Part shown: positions 8,117-17,567 of the stretch, one piece after another
Numbering within the stretch: position 1 is the first letter of the stretch
How the letters are laid out: every line of letters starts with the position of its first letter
NCBI GenBank assembly: GCA_017303415.1
Contig: JAFLBJ010000002.1
Coordinates: forward strand, 126,001-190,000
Source of the DNA: Chitinophagales bacterium
GTDB lineage: Bacteria; Bacteroidota; Bacteroidia; Chitinophagales; Chitinophagaceae
Reading direction: 5' to 3'
Length of the DNA: 64,000 nucleotides
Position numbers and translations under genes: made by a program
Notes under the pieces: generated by a model
The model's database searches: none
What the model saw: only the letters and a program-made list of their open reading frames with translations
Told to the model about the DNA's origin: nothing

Positions 8117-10408
8117 ATGAACCAAGGTTATGTCATTGGCGTTGACTATGGCACCGATTCGGTGCGGGCTGTCATCCTCGACACGGCAAACGGAATGGAA
8201 TTGACTTCCTCCGTTTATTATTATCCCCGTTGGAAAAAAGGCGCTTATTGCGATCCCGCCAAAAACCAGTTTCGCCAGCATCCATTGGACTATATAGAAG
8301 GATTGGAGAATACCATCCGTGAATGCCTGAGCAAAGCAGGGGATAAGGTTCAAAAAAATATTAAAGGCATTTCGGTTGACACCACCGGCTCCACACCGGT
8401 TGTTACGGATAAGCATGGCGTGCCCCTGGCGCTATTGCCGGGTTTTGAAGAAAACCCGAATGCCATGTTTGTTTTATGGAAAGACCATACCTCTGTGCGC
8501 GAAGCCGCATGGATCAATGAAGTAGCAGCCACCTTCCCCGTTAACTATCTTCAATATGTGGGTGGTATCTATTCCTCCGAATGGTTCTGGGCCAAATGGC
8601 TTCACTTATTAAGACAGGATGATTCGATTCGCCAGCATGGCTATTCGCTGGTTGAACATTGTGACTGGATTCCCTTTGTACTCACCGGTGGAAAGGATAT
8701 CCGGGAAATGAAACGAAGCGTTTGCGCAGCCGGACATAAAGCCCTCTGGTCACCCGACTGGAACGGACTTCCCCCCAATGAATTCTTTATGGCCATCGAT
8801 CCTTTACTGGATGGTTGCCGTGATCGATTATATGAAAAAACATTTGCCTCCGATCAGCAGGCCGGTACTTTAAGCAAGGAGTGGGCTGCCCGACTGGGGT
8901 TGTCCACTGACGTGATCGTAGGTGTCGGCGCATTTGACGCACATATGGGCGCTGTGGGCGGACAGATAGAACCTTATTACCTCAGTCGCGTAATGGGCAC
9001 CTCCACCTGTGATATGCTGGTGGCCCCCGCTGCCGAAGTAAAAGATGTATTGGTAAAAGGGATTTGCGGTCAGGTAACAGGCTCCATCATACCCGGTATG
9101 ATGGGGATGGAGGCCGGTCAGTCTGCCTTTGGTGACCTCTATGCCTGGTTTAGTAAACTGGTCAACCGCTCCATTGATGAACTAAGTACAGAAGCCGCCG
9201 CGCTTCCCTTATCAGACGATGATGTGTTGGCGCTTGACTGGATCAATGGGAGAAGAACACCCGATGCCAATCAGGAATTAAAAGCGGCCATCACCGGGCT
9301 GAACCTGGGTACAACAGCCGCCGATATTTTTCGGGCATTGGTGGAAGCGAGTTGTTTTGGCGCCCGCGCCATCATTGAACGGTTTCAATCGGAATCGGTG
9401 CCGGTAAAAGGATTGATCGGATTGGGCGGCGTGGCAAAAAAATCGCCCTATGTCATGCAGCAACTGGCCAATATAACAGGCATGCCTATCCGTATTCACC
9501 AGAGCGAACAAACCTGTGCCGCGGGAGCGGGCATGTTTGCCGCTGTAGCGGCGGGAATCTATCCTACCGTGGATAAGGCCATGGAAAAAATGGGACGTGG
9601 ATTTGAGAAAACCTATACACCCGATCCATCACTCACTACATTTTACGATAAACGATATGCCCGGTACAAATCGCTTGGCGATTTTACCAGTGGCAAACGC
9701 ACATCCGCTAAATCAACCTACCAATCCATTCGGGAGCAGGCCTGTGAAGCCAATCTGCAATTGCCTGTGTCCGGATTGGTTGTTGCCACCTTTGGAAATG
9801 TAAGCGCCGCCGATCAAAAGGCCGGTGTATTTGCCATCAAACCCAGCGGTGTGCCCTATGCAGAACTTACCCCGGATAAAATGGTGATCGTGGATTTTGA
9901 CGGAAAGACCGTGGAAGGAAAACTTCGCCCTTCCTCCGATACACTCACCCATGCCGTCTTGTATAAACACTGGCCGGAGATCGCGGGTATCTGTCATACC
10001 CATTCCACCTATGCTACGGCCTGGGCACAATCACTCAAAGACATTCCCCTGTTTGGTACCACCCATGCCGATCACTGCACTGCCCCTATACCCTGTGCCG
10101 CCCCCATGCGTGATGAATTGATCCAGGGAAATTATGAACATGCCACCGGGTTTCAGATCATGGAATGTTTAACAAATAAAGGATTGAATTATCTCGATAT
10201 GACGATGATCCTGGTAGGCAATCATGCCCCCTTTACCTGGGGAAAGGATGCCGCCCAGGCAGTTTATTACAGCATTGTATTGGAACAGATCGCCAGGATG
10301 GCCCTGCTAACCCTGCAGGCCAACCCCCAGGCACAACCCATGAAAGAAGCACTCATTAAAAAACATTTTGAAAGAAAACACGGCAAGGATGCCTATTACG
10401 GACAATAA
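8117..10408 (+). CDS. araB-araD: Fused ribulokinase / L-ribulose-5-phosphate 4-epimerase
   Basis: Single 763-residue protein with two steps of L-arabinose catabolism. Residues 1 to about 530 are an FGGY-type ribulokinase (GVDYGTDSVRAVILD at the start, an ATP-binding glycine-rich C-terminal half). Residues from about 532 are a full-length class II aldolase-type AraD. The metal-binding His627-Thr-His629, Asp652, His703 and the penultimate-region Tyr761 (AYYGQ end) fall at a constant offset of 532 from the E. coli AraD residues 95, 97, 120, 171 and 229, so the epimerase looks intact and active. The join is a short Ser/Thr/Lys linker near residues 515-531. The start at 8117 is chosen because the upstream frame runs through the susD terminator. 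Separate araB and araD genes are the norm, so the fusion is unusual. Confidence 0.93.
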   Translation: MNQGYVIGVDYGTDSVRAVILDTANGMELTSSVYYYPRWKKGAYCDPAKNQFRQHPLDYIEGLENTIRECLSKAGDKVQKNIKGISVDTTGSTPVVTDKHGVPLALLPGFEENPNAMFVLWKDHTSVREAAWINEVAATFPVNYLQYVGGIYSSEWFWAKWLHLLRQDDSIRQHGYSLVEHCDWIPFVLTGGKDIREMKRSVCAAGHKALWSPDWNGLPPNEFFMAIDPLLDGCRDRLYEKTFASDQQAGTLSKEWAARLGLSTDVIVGVGAFDAHMGAVGGQIEPYYLSRVMGTSTCDMLVAPAAEVKDVLVKGICGQVTGSIIPGMMGMEAGQSAFGDLYAWFSKLVNRSIDELSTEAAALPLSDDDVLALDWINGRRTPDANQELKAAITGLNLGTTAADIFRALVEASCFGARAIIERFQSESVPVKGLIGLGGVAKKSPYVMQQLANITGMPIRIHQSEQTCAAGAGMFAAVAAGIYPTVDKAMEKMGRGFEKTYTPDPSLTTFYDKRYARYKSLGDFTSGKRTSAKSTYQSIREQACEANLQLPVSGLVVATFGNVSAADQKAGVFAIKPSGVPYAELTPDKMVIVDFDGKTVEGKLRPSSDTLTHAVLYKHWPEIAGICHTHSTYATAWAQSLKDIPLFGTTHADHCTAPIPCAAPMRDELIQGNYEHATGFQIMECLTNKGLNYLDMTMILVGNHAPFTWGKDAAQAVYYSIVLEQIARMALLTLQANPQAQPMKEALIKKHFERKHGKDAYYGQ

Positions 10409-10417
10409 ACGATCACC

Positions 10418-11527
10418 ATGATGAAAAAAATTATTTATCCCATGATCCTCTTATCCCTCGTGGCCTGCTCTTCCCCCAAAGAAGAACACAAACCGATCAC
10501 CGAAAAAGAATTTGGCCAGTTCGAAGGTAAAAAAGTAAACGAGTACACCGTTTCCAATGAAGCGGGAATGGAACTCAGCGTAATCAATTATGGGGGAGCC
10601 ATCACCCATCTCAAAGTTCCTGGCAAGGAAGGAAAAGTGGAGGAAGTGGTCACCGGCTTTTCCAATCTCGAAGGCTATACACAAAGAGGGAACCCCTTTT
10701 TTGGCGCCCTTATCGGCCGCTACGGAAACCGGATCGGTGGAGCTAAGTTCTCCCTGAATGGAAAGGAGTATCAACTGGCGCCCAACAATAATGGCAACTC
10801 GCTGCACGGTGGCGTTAAGGGATATGATAAGGTCTATTGGGATATTGAAAAAATGCCCGGTGACAGCAGTTTGAAACTTACCTATCTCAGTCGCGATGGG
10901 GAAGAAGGATACCCCGGTAACCTGTCAGTTGAAGTGGTGTACACGCTTACACATGACAATGCGTTGAAAATCGATTACAAAGCGACCACCGATGCGGAGA
11001 CACCGCTCAACCTAACCCAGCATGCCTATTTCAACCTGTCGGGTGAAAAGGATTCCACGATCCTGGATCATGAATTACAAATTCTGGCAGATAATTATAC
11101 CCCGGTGGATGCCAACCTCATTCCTTTGGGAACAGTTGAACCGGTACCTGCAGCCATGGATTTCCGTCAGCAAAAAAAGATCGGCCGGGATATTGATTCG
11201 GTCGTTGGTGGATATGATCACAACTGGGTACTTAATAAAACCGGAAATACGCTTGAGAAAGCAGCTTATCTCTTTCACGCACCCAGTGGAAGAGGTATGG
11301 AGGTATGGACCACCGAACCGGGATTGCAATTCTATTCGGGAAATTTTCTTGATGGAACACTGACCAATACCCGTAATAATATCAAGTATATCAAACACGG
11401 TGCGCTTTGCCTCGAAACACAACATTTTCCCAATAGTCCCAATGTGCCCGGATTTCCCAGTACAATTTTAAAACCCGGCGAGACCTATACCCAAACGACC
11501 ATTTATAAATTTATTACTGCAAAATGA
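10418..11527 (+). CDS. Aldose 1-epimerase (mutarotase), lipoprotein
   Basis: Galactose-mutarotase family enzyme that interconverts the alpha and beta anomers of aldoses. A lipobox (LSLVAC) predicts export and lipid anchoring, so it would act outside the cytoplasm. Family signatures are visible: [27 protein letters not shown] with the catalytic-type His, [12 protein letters not shown], and the C-terminal [12 protein letters not shown] with the general-base Glu. It lies 9 bp after the kinase/epimerase gene and overlaps araA by four bases (ATGA), so all three should be co-transcribed and araA translationally coupled. Arabinose is the likely in vivo substrate from context (inference). Confidence 0.9.
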   Translation: MMKKIIYPMILLSLVACSSPKEEHKPITEKEFGQFEGKKVNEYTVSNEAGMELSVINYGGAITHLKVPGKEGKVEEVVTGFSNLEGYTQRGNPFFGALIGRYGNRIGGAKFSLNGKEYQLAPNNNGNSLHGGVKGYDKVYWDIEKMPGDSSLKLTYLSRDGEEGYPGNLSVEVVYTLTHDNALKIDYKATTDAETPLNLTQHAYFNLSGEKDSTILDHELQILADNYTPVDANLIPLGTVEPVPAAMDFRQQKKIGRDIDSVVGGYDHNWVLNKTGNTLEKAAYLFHAPSGRGMEVWTTEPGLQFYSGNFLDGTLTNTRNNIKYIKHGALCLETQHFPNSPNVPGFPSTILKPGETYTQTTIYKFITAK

Positions 11528-13020
11528 GTAAAGCATTCAACCCGCTCGAGCTCTGGTTCATCACCGGTAGCCAGCATTTATATGGTGAAGAGACATTGAA
11601 GAAAGTAGCGGAACATTCGCAGGCCATGGTAGATTTCTGGAATAAAGGCGACCAGGTTCCTGTGAAGATCGTGTATCAACCGGTGATCAAATCACCCGAG
11701 GAAGCCTATCAGGTATGCCTTGCGGCCAATGCCAAAGAGAATTGTATCGGGGTAATGAGCTGGATGCATACTTTTTCTCCTGCCAAAATGTGGATCAATG
11801 GATTAAAGATCCTTCACAAACCCTTATTGCATTTGCATACCCAGTTCAACCGCGAAATACCCTGGGGCGATATTGATATGGACTTTATGAACCTGAACCA
11901 GTCGGCACATGGCGATCGAGAGTTTGGGTTCATGATGAGCCGTATGCGCAAAGACCGCAAGGTTGTTGTTGGTTTCTGGCAAGACCAGGCGGTATTGACT
12001 CAGATCGATACCTGGGTAAGGGCCGCTGCGGGTTGGCATGACTGGCAGGGCGCGCGGTTTGTTCGCTTTGGTGACAACATGCGCTATGTAGCCGTTACCG
12101 ATGGAGATAAAGTGGAAGCGGAACTGAAATTGGGTTATTCCGTCAATACCCATGGGGTGGGTGACCTGGTAGCCGTTGTCAATGAAGTGACCGATAAAGA
12201 AGTGGATGAACTTTGCAGTGTATATGAAAAGGAATACAAACTTGCCGAAGACCTGAGAAAAGGCGGGGCGCGTCATGCTTCCATTCGCGAAGCGGCAAAG
12301 ATCGAGATCGGTCTCCGTCGTTTTTTGGTAAAGGGAGGGTTCAAAGGGTTCACCACTACGTTTGAAGACTTACACGGGCTCACTCAACTGCCCGGTCTGG
12401 CCGTTCAACGCCTGATGAAAGATGGTTATGGCTTTGCAGCCGAAGGTGACTGGAAAACCGCGGCCCTGGTGCGCGCGATGAAATTCATGGCCACCGGACT
12501 CGAAGGCGGTAATTCTTTCATGGAAGATTATACCTATCATTTTTCCAAAGGCTCCGATCAAAATCTGGTCTTAGGCGCACATATGCTGGAGATATGTCCC
12601 TCCATTGCCGAAGGAACCCCATCCCTTGAAGTACATCCGCTGGGTATTGGTGGAAAAGCCGATCCCGCCCGTTTGGTATTTCATGCCGGTGGAGGTGCCG
12701 CACTCAATGCCTCTCTCGTGGATATGGGCAACCGGTTTCGGTTACTCGTCAATGAAGTAAGGGCGGTAGCACCCATTCATGGCTTACCCAAATTACCCGT
12801 AGCCCGCGTGTTGTGGGAACCCAAACCCGATATGGCCACGGGTTGTGCCGCCTGGATACTCGCAGGCGGGGCACACCATACCTGTTTTAGTCAAAATCTC
12901 ACCGCCTCCCACCTCGAAGACCTCGCCCTCATCAGTGGCGTGGAATTCCTGCTGATCGACCAGGCAACAACGATCAGGCAGTTGAGGAATGAGTTGAGGT
13001 GGAATGAGTTTGCTTTTTAA
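11524..13020 (+). CDS. araA: L-arabinose isomerase
   Basis: Converts L-arabinose to L-ribulose, the first step of the bacterial arabinose pathway, supplying the fused AraB-AraD enzyme two genes upstream. The 498-residue length is normal. Family segments are present: [15 protein letters not shown] at the N-terminus, [23 protein letters not shown], the acidic pair in [18 protein letters not shown], and the late HHTCFSQ histidines. The start overlaps the mutarotase stop. The gene runs into a 7-bp repeat array right after its stop codon; that array can fold into a long hairpin between it and the convergent HAD gene. Confidence 0.96.
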   Translation: MSKAFNPLELWFITGSQHLYGEETLKKVAEHSQAMVDFWNKGDQVPVKIVYQPVIKSPEEAYQVCLAANAKENCIGVMSWMHTFSPAKMWINGLKILHKPLLHLHTQFNREIPWGDIDMDFMNLNQSAHGDREFGFMMSRMRKDRKVVVGFWQDQAVLTQIDTWVRAAAGWHDWQGARFVRFGDNMRYVAVTDGDKVEAELKLGYSVNTHGVGDLVAVVNEVTDKEVDELCSVYEKEYKLAEDLRKGGARHASIREAAKIEIGLRRFLVKGGFKGFTTTFEDLHGLTQLPGLAVQRLMKDGYGFAAEGDWKTAALVRAMKFMATGLEGGNSFMEDYTYHFSKGSDQNLVLGAHMLEICPSIAEGTPSLEVHPLGIGGKADPARLVFHAGGGAALNASLVDMGNRFRLLVNEVRAVAPIHGLPKLPVARVLWEPKPDMATGCAAWILAGGAHHTCFSQNLTASHLEDLALISGVEFLLIDQATTIRQLRNELRWNEFAF

Positions 13021-13021
13021 A

Positions 13022-13159
13022 GATGACAGATGACGGATGACAGATGTTGGATGTTGGATGTTGGATGACAGCCAACCTCCGACATCTGTCATCTGTCATC
13101 CGTCATCTGTCATCTAAACCAACCAACATCCAACATCCATCATCCAACATCCAACCTCC
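13022..13159. repeat. Heptad repeat array (GATGACA/GATGTTG) between convergent genes
   Basis: Tandem 7-bp units, GATGACA, GATGACG and GATGTTG, run in one orientation from 13022 to about 13070 and in the other to 13159. The two halves can pair into a long hairpin that may end transcription from both sides. The array overlaps the HAD gene and supplies its last codons and stop. Related arrays lie at 49231-49497 and about 53844-54310, with a short one inside the FecR gene. Confidence 0.9.
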
Positions 13160-13781
13160 ACCCGCCAAAATCCCCCGCCATCCCCACCACCCCTTTAAAC
13201 CCCGAAAAATCTTCCGGTTTATGTAAGGTGGTGAGAACAAATGAATGCATACCCGCTGCTTCGGCGGCTTCAACGCCGCGGGGGGAGTCTTCAAAGACCA
13301 GACAATCCTCTGGCGCTACGCCCAACGCACTGGCGCATTTTAACCAGGTTTCAGGATGGGGTTTGCTGTGTTCTACATCATCGGCGCTGACCAGTACCTT
13401 GAAATAATGGCGCAGGTTGAGCCGGTCCAATACAAAATCAATATTGAACATGATGGCGGCCGATCCTATGGCCATCGGTATTCCCTGCTGATAGGATTTT
13501 TCCAGGAAATCGGCAAGACCGGGGAGAAGCACCGGGGTATAAAGTGATTGGTATTCCTTTTCTTTTTCCAGACTCATCTGGTCCTTTTCCGCATAGGTAA
13601 AACGACCGGGGAATGTCCGTTCCAGCAATTCATGGTTCTTTCCGTAACACTGTTCTTTCATCTCCTCCAGCGTGATATTGGCCCCCAATCCATTCAGGAT
13701 CCGGTGCCAGGCACGGATATGATAATCCATATCGTCGATCATGGTGCCATTGAGGTCGAATAGAAAGGCTTTGAATTTCAT
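13140..13781 (-). CDS. HAD-superfamily sugar-phosphatase/phosphoglucomutase-like protein
   Basis: HAD subfamily IA protein of the beta-phosphoglucomutase-like group; such proteins act on sugar phosphates. Motif I reads DLNGTMIDD, motif II lies in AIGSAA, and the Lys and Asp motifs in SKPHPETW and VFEDSPRGVEAA. The second Asp of the usual DxDGT is Asn here. That Asp is the general acid/base in many members, so the chemistry may be altered. The final residues (WRLDVG and the stop) are encoded by the heptad repeat, so the natural C-terminus has been replaced or extended. It converges with araA. The substrate cannot be told. Confidence 0.82.
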   Translation of the reverse strand: MKFKAFLFDLNGTMIDDMDYHIRAWHRILNGLGANITLEEMKEQCYGKNHELLERTFPGRFTYAEKDQMSLEKEKEYQSLYTPVLLPGLADFLEKSYQQGIPMAIGSAAIMFNIDFVLDRLNLRHYFKVLVSADDVEHSKPHPETWLKCASALGVAPEDCLVFEDSPRGVEAAEAAGMHSFVLTTLHKPEDFSGFKGVVGMAGDFGGWRLDVG

Positions 13782-13933
13782 GGTGCAATGTTAGGGAACT
13801 TGTTATATATATTTTTCTACCACGATAAAGAACTGTAACCCAATAGTAAAACTCAATCATATACGTGGAGTGGACTATTTGGCAAAACAAACCAAATTAG
13901 TGATCTTTAGGGTTAGTAAATTTTCATGCAGAG

Positions 13934-14224
13934 ATGTTAACTAAGGAAGAAATCATTATTGTATTAAGGAATAACAAGTCAGATTTTAAGGATCTGGGGG
14001 TTATAAGCATTGGCCTTTTTGGAAGTTATGCAAAAGGTAATCAAGTCGCAGATAGTGATGTGGATGTACTGGTTGAATTAGCTGAACCAAATTGGAATTC
14101 ACTTTGTACCATATGGAACAACCTCGAAAGGCAATTACATAAAAAAGTTGATTTAGTAAGGAAGGGACCTCATTTGAGAAAAAGTTTTCTTCATTCAATT
14201 GAAAAGGAAATCATTTATGCCTGA
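13934..14224 (+). CDS. mntA: Minimal nucleotidyltransferase, MntA-type antitoxin
   Basis: A 96-residue stand-alone nucleotidyltransferase. The GSYAKG core is followed by SDVDVLVE, with the metal-binding Asp pair, and a third acidic residue lies in KKVDLV. In characterised MntA/HepT pairs this enzyme adenylylates a Tyr of the HEPN toxin and so neutralises it. Its stop overlaps the proposed start of the next gene by eight bases (ATGCCTGA). The pair lies in a short AT-rich patch between metabolic genes, as expected for an acquired module. Confidence 0.88.
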   Translation: MLTKEEIIIVLRNNKSDFKDLGVISIGLFGSYAKGNQVADSDVDVLVELAEPNWNSLCTIWNNLERQLHKKVDLVRKGPHLRKSFLHSIEKEIIYA

Positions 14225-14579
14225 GCCTATAATTTTAGAGCGCTTGGAAATGATTGTGGAGCATGTTAATGTTATCAATGAAAGAATGGTGTCTATAGGT
14301 GTTGCCCAGGACTTTGTAAGTTCCCCCGATGGACAGATTTTGTACGATTCCATTCTTACAAGGCTCCAATCCATTGGAGAGAATATGAAAAAAATTGAAA
14401 AATTAGCTCCAGGGTTCATTGAAGAGCAATTGAAACTGGATGGGACAAAAATCATTCGATTTAGAGATATACTTTCCCACCATTATGAATTAATGGATCA
14501 AGATATCATCTATAATATTTGTAAAACAAATATTCCCGAATTAGATGCAGCAATAGCGAACTACTTTTCAAAAAAGTAA
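14217..14579 (+). CDS. hepT: HEPN-domain (DUF86) toxin, HepT-type
   Basis: All-helical HEPN-family protein of about 120 residues and likely RNase toxin of the MntA/HepT module. The catalytic and modification motif RX4HXY is present as RDILSHHY. The start at 14217 (MPEPIILERLEMI) is preferred to the in-frame ATG at 14199, because it gives the usual N-terminal length and a compact overlap with mntA. There is no TPR, MNT or other fused domain. Confidence 0.87.
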   Translation: MPEPIILERLEMIVEHVNVINERMVSIGVAQDFVSSPDGQILYDSILTRLQSIGENMKKIEKLAPGFIEEQLKLDGTKIIRFRDILSHHYELMDQDIIYNICKTNIPELDAAIANYFSKK

Positions 14580-14794
14580 TAGCGCTTTTCACATAACCAC
14601 AATTTGTCGTTTATTGTAATTGTTTTATCTAATAAATAATTGATAATCAATAAAATATATAATTTTTACTATTAGAATGGCTTCTCAACCTTATTTTATA
14701 TAGGTTTTTAGTTGGAGGTTTTCCTTTTCTGCTGACACTCCTCATTGTCGTTTCATCATTTCTATAAATCAATAGCTTAACCCAATAATTTCCC

Positions 14795-14802
14795 TAAGTT
14801 TG
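14795..14802 (+). promoter_or_regulatory. Likely -7 box for the SSS transporter gene
   Basis: TAAGTTTG matches the Bacteroidota TAnnTTTG -7 consensus and ends 20 bp before the transporter ATG. No clear -33 element was seen. Confidence 0.4.
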
Positions 14803-14822
14803 GTCACTTAAAACTAACGGCC

Positions 14823-16502
14823 ATGCTGCAAATGGATTGGATCATCGTACTGCTCTATTTTGTGCTTGTTTCCTTATATGGGTATTGGATCTATCGCAAA
14901 AAAAAGGCGGTAGAGACCAGTTCGGCGGATTTCTTTCTGGCCGAAGGCTCGCTGACCTGGTGGGCCATCGGCGCTTCCCTGATCGCTTCGAATATCTCAG
15001 CCGAGCAAATGACCGGTATGAGCGGGTCGGCCTTTTCATTGGGACTGGCCATTTCCTCCTATGAGTGGATGGCGGCTCTGACCCTGATCGTGGTGGCAGT
15101 CTTCTTTATGCCGGTCTATCTCAAGAACAAGATATTTACGATGCCGCAGTTTCTCAACCAGCGGTACAATGGCCGTGTGGCCATGATCATGGCCGTGTTC
15201 TGGTTATTATTATATATCGTGGTCAACCTGCTCTCCATCCTCTATTTGGGAGCGGTCGCCATCTCCGGCATCAGTGGCTGGGATTTCACCCTTTGTGTCT
15301 TTCTCCTGGCGCTTTTTTCCGTTTTCATTGCGCTTGGAGGTATGAAAGTGGTGGGCTATACCTCGGCCATACAGGTTTTCTTTCTGGTATTAAGTGGGTT
15401 TATCGCGCTCTATATCACGATGGACCTTATCGGTGGGGAAGAAGGACTGGGTAAAGGATTTGGTATCCTTCGCTCCGAAGCGTCGGATCATTTTCATATG
15501 ATCTTCTCCAAGGACAGTCCTTACTATGCAGACCTCCCCGGTATGAGTGTGTTGATCGGTGGTATGTGGATCGCCAACCTGAACTATTGGGGGTGTAACC
15601 AGTATATCACCCAACGCGCGCTCGGGGCCAGTCTCCCCACAGCCCGCAAGGGTATCCTCTTTGCCGCCTTCCTGAAAATGCTGATGCCGATCATTATTGT
15701 GGTGCCCGGTATCGCCATTTATCATATGTATCAGAATAATATGATTGATCATTCGCTGATCGATATCACCAAGAACGGAAAAGTGGTGGCCGATTCGAAT
15801 AAAACTTATTCAGCCCTGTTGAACCTGCTCCCCGTGGGTGTAAAAGGAGTGACCGTGGCCGCCTTTGCCGCCACCGTTATAGCCTCGCTTGCGGCCAAGG
15901 TAAACAGCATCAGTACCATTTTCACCCTGGATATTTATAAAAAAGTATATGAGAAAGATGCATCCGAAAAGAAACTGGTCTATGTAGGTAAAGTCGCCAT
16001 CATCCTTTCTTCGATCATTGGTATTTTGCTGACACTTGGATTGGGCGATGTATTGATGGGAGAAGGAAAACAGGGATTCCAGTATATCCAGGAATATACC
16101 GGATTTGTTTCACCAGGTATCTTTGCGATGTTCCTGCTGGGGTTCTTCTGGAAAAAAGCAACCTCCAATGCGGCGCTGTTTGCCACCATCGGCGGGTTTA
16201 TTTTCTCGGTGATCCTGAAATTCCTGCCGGGCATGATCGATCTCGAACCCCTTCATGCCATCGGGTTTGCCGTAGCGAATAAGGAGGGAGTTTTTGAAAT
16301 CCCCTTCCTTGACCGGATGGCGATCGTATTCGTGCTTTCGGTGATCGGTATGATCGCGATCAGCCGGTATGAGAATAAGAAGGGCGTGAAACCGCAAGGG
16401 TTGGAGATCGATGCAAGTATGTTCAAAACCTCTACCGGGTTTGCTGTGGGGGCGTTGATTATAATCGGGTTGTTGATTGCGTTGTATACGGTCTTCTGGT
16501 AA
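14823..16502 (+). CDS. Sodium:solute symporter (SSS/SGLT family)
   Basis: Inner-membrane Na+-coupled transporter with about 14 hydrophobic segments in 559 residues. N-terminal family features include DFFLAEGSLTWWAIGASLIASNISAEQ, the stretch around the sodium site, then VVAVFFMPVYLKNKIFTMPQFL. SSS proteins carry sugars, uronates, amino acids or vitamins. The neighbours (kduI downstream, the arabinose operon upstream) suggest a pentose, a uronate or a related sugar (inference). A second in-frame ATG at 14832 is an alternative start. The stop is followed by a 9-bp repeat array leading directly into kduI. Confidence 0.9.
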   Translation: MLQMDWIIVLLYFVLVSLYGYWIYRKKKAVETSSADFFLAEGSLTWWAIGASLIASNISAEQMTGMSGSAFSLGLAISSYEWMAALTLIVVAVFFMPVYLKNKIFTMPQFLNQRYNGRVAMIMAVFWLLLYIVVNLLSILYLGAVAISGISGWDFTLCVFLLALFSVFIALGGMKVVGYTSAIQVFFLVLSGFIALYITMDLIGGEEGLGKGFGILRSEASDHFHMIFSKDSPYYADLPGMSVLIGGMWIANLNYWGCNQYITQRALGASLPTARKGILFAAFLKMLMPIIIVVPGIAIYHMYQNNMIDHSLIDITKNGKVVADSNKTYSALLNLLPVGVKGVTVAAFAATVIASLAAKVNSISTIFTLDIYKKVYEKDASEKKLVYVGKVAIILSSIIGILLTLGLGDVLMGEGKQGFQYIQEYTGFVSPGIFAMFLLGFFWKKATSNAALFATIGGFIFSVILKFLPGMIDLEPLHAIGFAVANKEGVFEIPFLDRMAIVFVLSVIGMIAISRYENKKGVKPQGLEIDASMFKTSTGFAVGALIIIGLLIALYTVFW

Positions 16503-16512
16503 TTAATCAATA

Positions 16513-16575
16513 GCACGAAGGGCACAAAGGACACAAAGGACACGAAGGACACGAAGGGCACAAAGGACACAAAGG
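16513..16575. repeat. Tandem 9-bp repeat (GGACACAAA type)
   Basis: About seven units of CACAAAGGA/CACGAAGGA lie between the transporter stop and the kduI start. The same unit occurs at about 40553-40600, 46251-46260 and 47508-47546. It occupies nearly the whole spacer, leaving only a few bases for the kduI translation signal. Confidence 0.88.
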
Positions 16576-16584
16576 ATTTGAGAT

Positions 16585-17454
16585 ATGAAAAAGTATAATA
16601 AAAACAATTTGGTGGAGGAGGGGTTGGAGCAACAGTTTGCGGTTGGTCCGGTGGAGACCCGCTCCATGGATACGCAGGGATTACGCGAGCATTTCCTGGT
16701 GAGTGACCTGATGGTAAAAGGGAAGATAAAACTCGTGTACACGCATTACGACCGGATGATGATCGGGGGAGTGGTGCCAACATCAAAGCCTATCCTGTTG
16801 GGTAATCCGCGTGAACTAAGAGCCGAATATTTTTTAGAACGGCGTGAGATGGGCATCATCAATGTAGGTGGCAAAGCGGTGGTACAGGCCGATGGGAAAA
16901 AGTTTAATGTAGATAAACTTTCCTGTCTCTATCTGGGAAAGGGTACAAAGAAAGTAAGCTTTGCATCTGCCAGTGCCAAAAACCCCGCGGTCCTGTACCT
17001 GCTTTCTTCACCGGCACATGCAAGCTATCCCAATACCCTTTTTACCAAAGACCAGGCATCGCCTGTCGAATTGGGTGCAGTGGAAACGGCGAACCGACGT
17101 ACAGTATATAAGTATATCCATCTGGAGGGTATAAAAAGTTGTCAACTGGTGATGGGATTGACCACCCTGGCTCCGGGCAGTGTATGGAACTCTATACCTC
17201 CACACACGCATACACGCAGAATGGAGGTCTATTTTTATTTTGACCTGCCTGCCGAACACCGGATCATGCACTTTATGGGAAGTCCCGACGAAACAAGACA
17301 TATCATAATGGCCAATCAGGAAGCTGTGATCTCTCCGCCCTGGAGCACACACTATGGTTGCGGCACCACGAATTATGGATTTATTTGGGGTATGGCCGGA
17401 GAGAATTTGGTGTATACGGATATGGATCCTGCACCGGTGGCCGAATTGCGATGA
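16585..17454 (+). CDS. kduI: 5-dehydro-4-deoxy-D-glucuronate isomerase
   Basis: KduI isomerises 5-keto-4-deoxyuronate, the product of unsaturated uronates from pectin or glycosaminoglycan lyases, to 3-deoxy-D-glycero-2,5-hexodiulosonate. The 289-residue length is normal. The cupin zinc site is visible as PPHTHTRRMEVYFYF (two His and a Glu) and a later His in WSTHYGCG. The N-terminal segment LREHFLVSDLMVKGKIKLVY is typical. It follows the SSS transporter across a repeat-filled spacer of 82 bp. No kduD or uronate kinase is seen nearby. Confidence 0.94.
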   Translation: MKKYNKNNLVEEGLEQQFAVGPVETRSMDTQGLREHFLVSDLMVKGKIKLVYTHYDRMMIGGVVPTSKPILLGNPRELRAEYFLERREMGIINVGGKAVVQADGKKFNVDKLSCLYLGKGTKKVSFASASAKNPAVLYLLSSPAHASYPNTLFTKDQASPVELGAVETANRRTVYKYIHLEGIKSCQLVMGLTTLAPGSVWNSIPPHTHTRRMEVYFYFDLPAEHRIMHFMGSPDETRHIIMANQEAVISPPWSTHYGCGTTNYGFIWGMAGENLVYTDMDPAPVAELR

Positions 17455-17500
17455 AGAATTTTCTTACGGAATACAAAATCATCCACCAATATATTGAATT

Positions 17501-17564
17501 AATGTATCAATCCAACCAGTTCATGTATTTGAAATAAATGGTTTCCCTTATCATGGTAATTTGT
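17501..17564 (+). promoter_or_regulatory. Two-half-site promoter of the cysteine desulfurase gene
   Basis: Half-sites aatgta (17501-17506) and catgta (17522-17527) are 21 bp apart. The second ends exactly 30 bp before TAATTTGT (17557-17564), a good -7 box, and the ATG follows at 17568. Five other promoters in the next 5 kb repeat this geometry exactly. The 21-bp pitch equals the spacing of the direct repeats bound by LytTR-domain regulators, two of which are encoded downstream. Confidence 0.65.
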
Positions 17565-17567
17565 ACC

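Noticed and set aside
17538-17567. Upstream start for the cysteine desulfurase
   Set aside because: The -7 box at 17557-17564 lies inside it, and the family N-terminus fits 17568.
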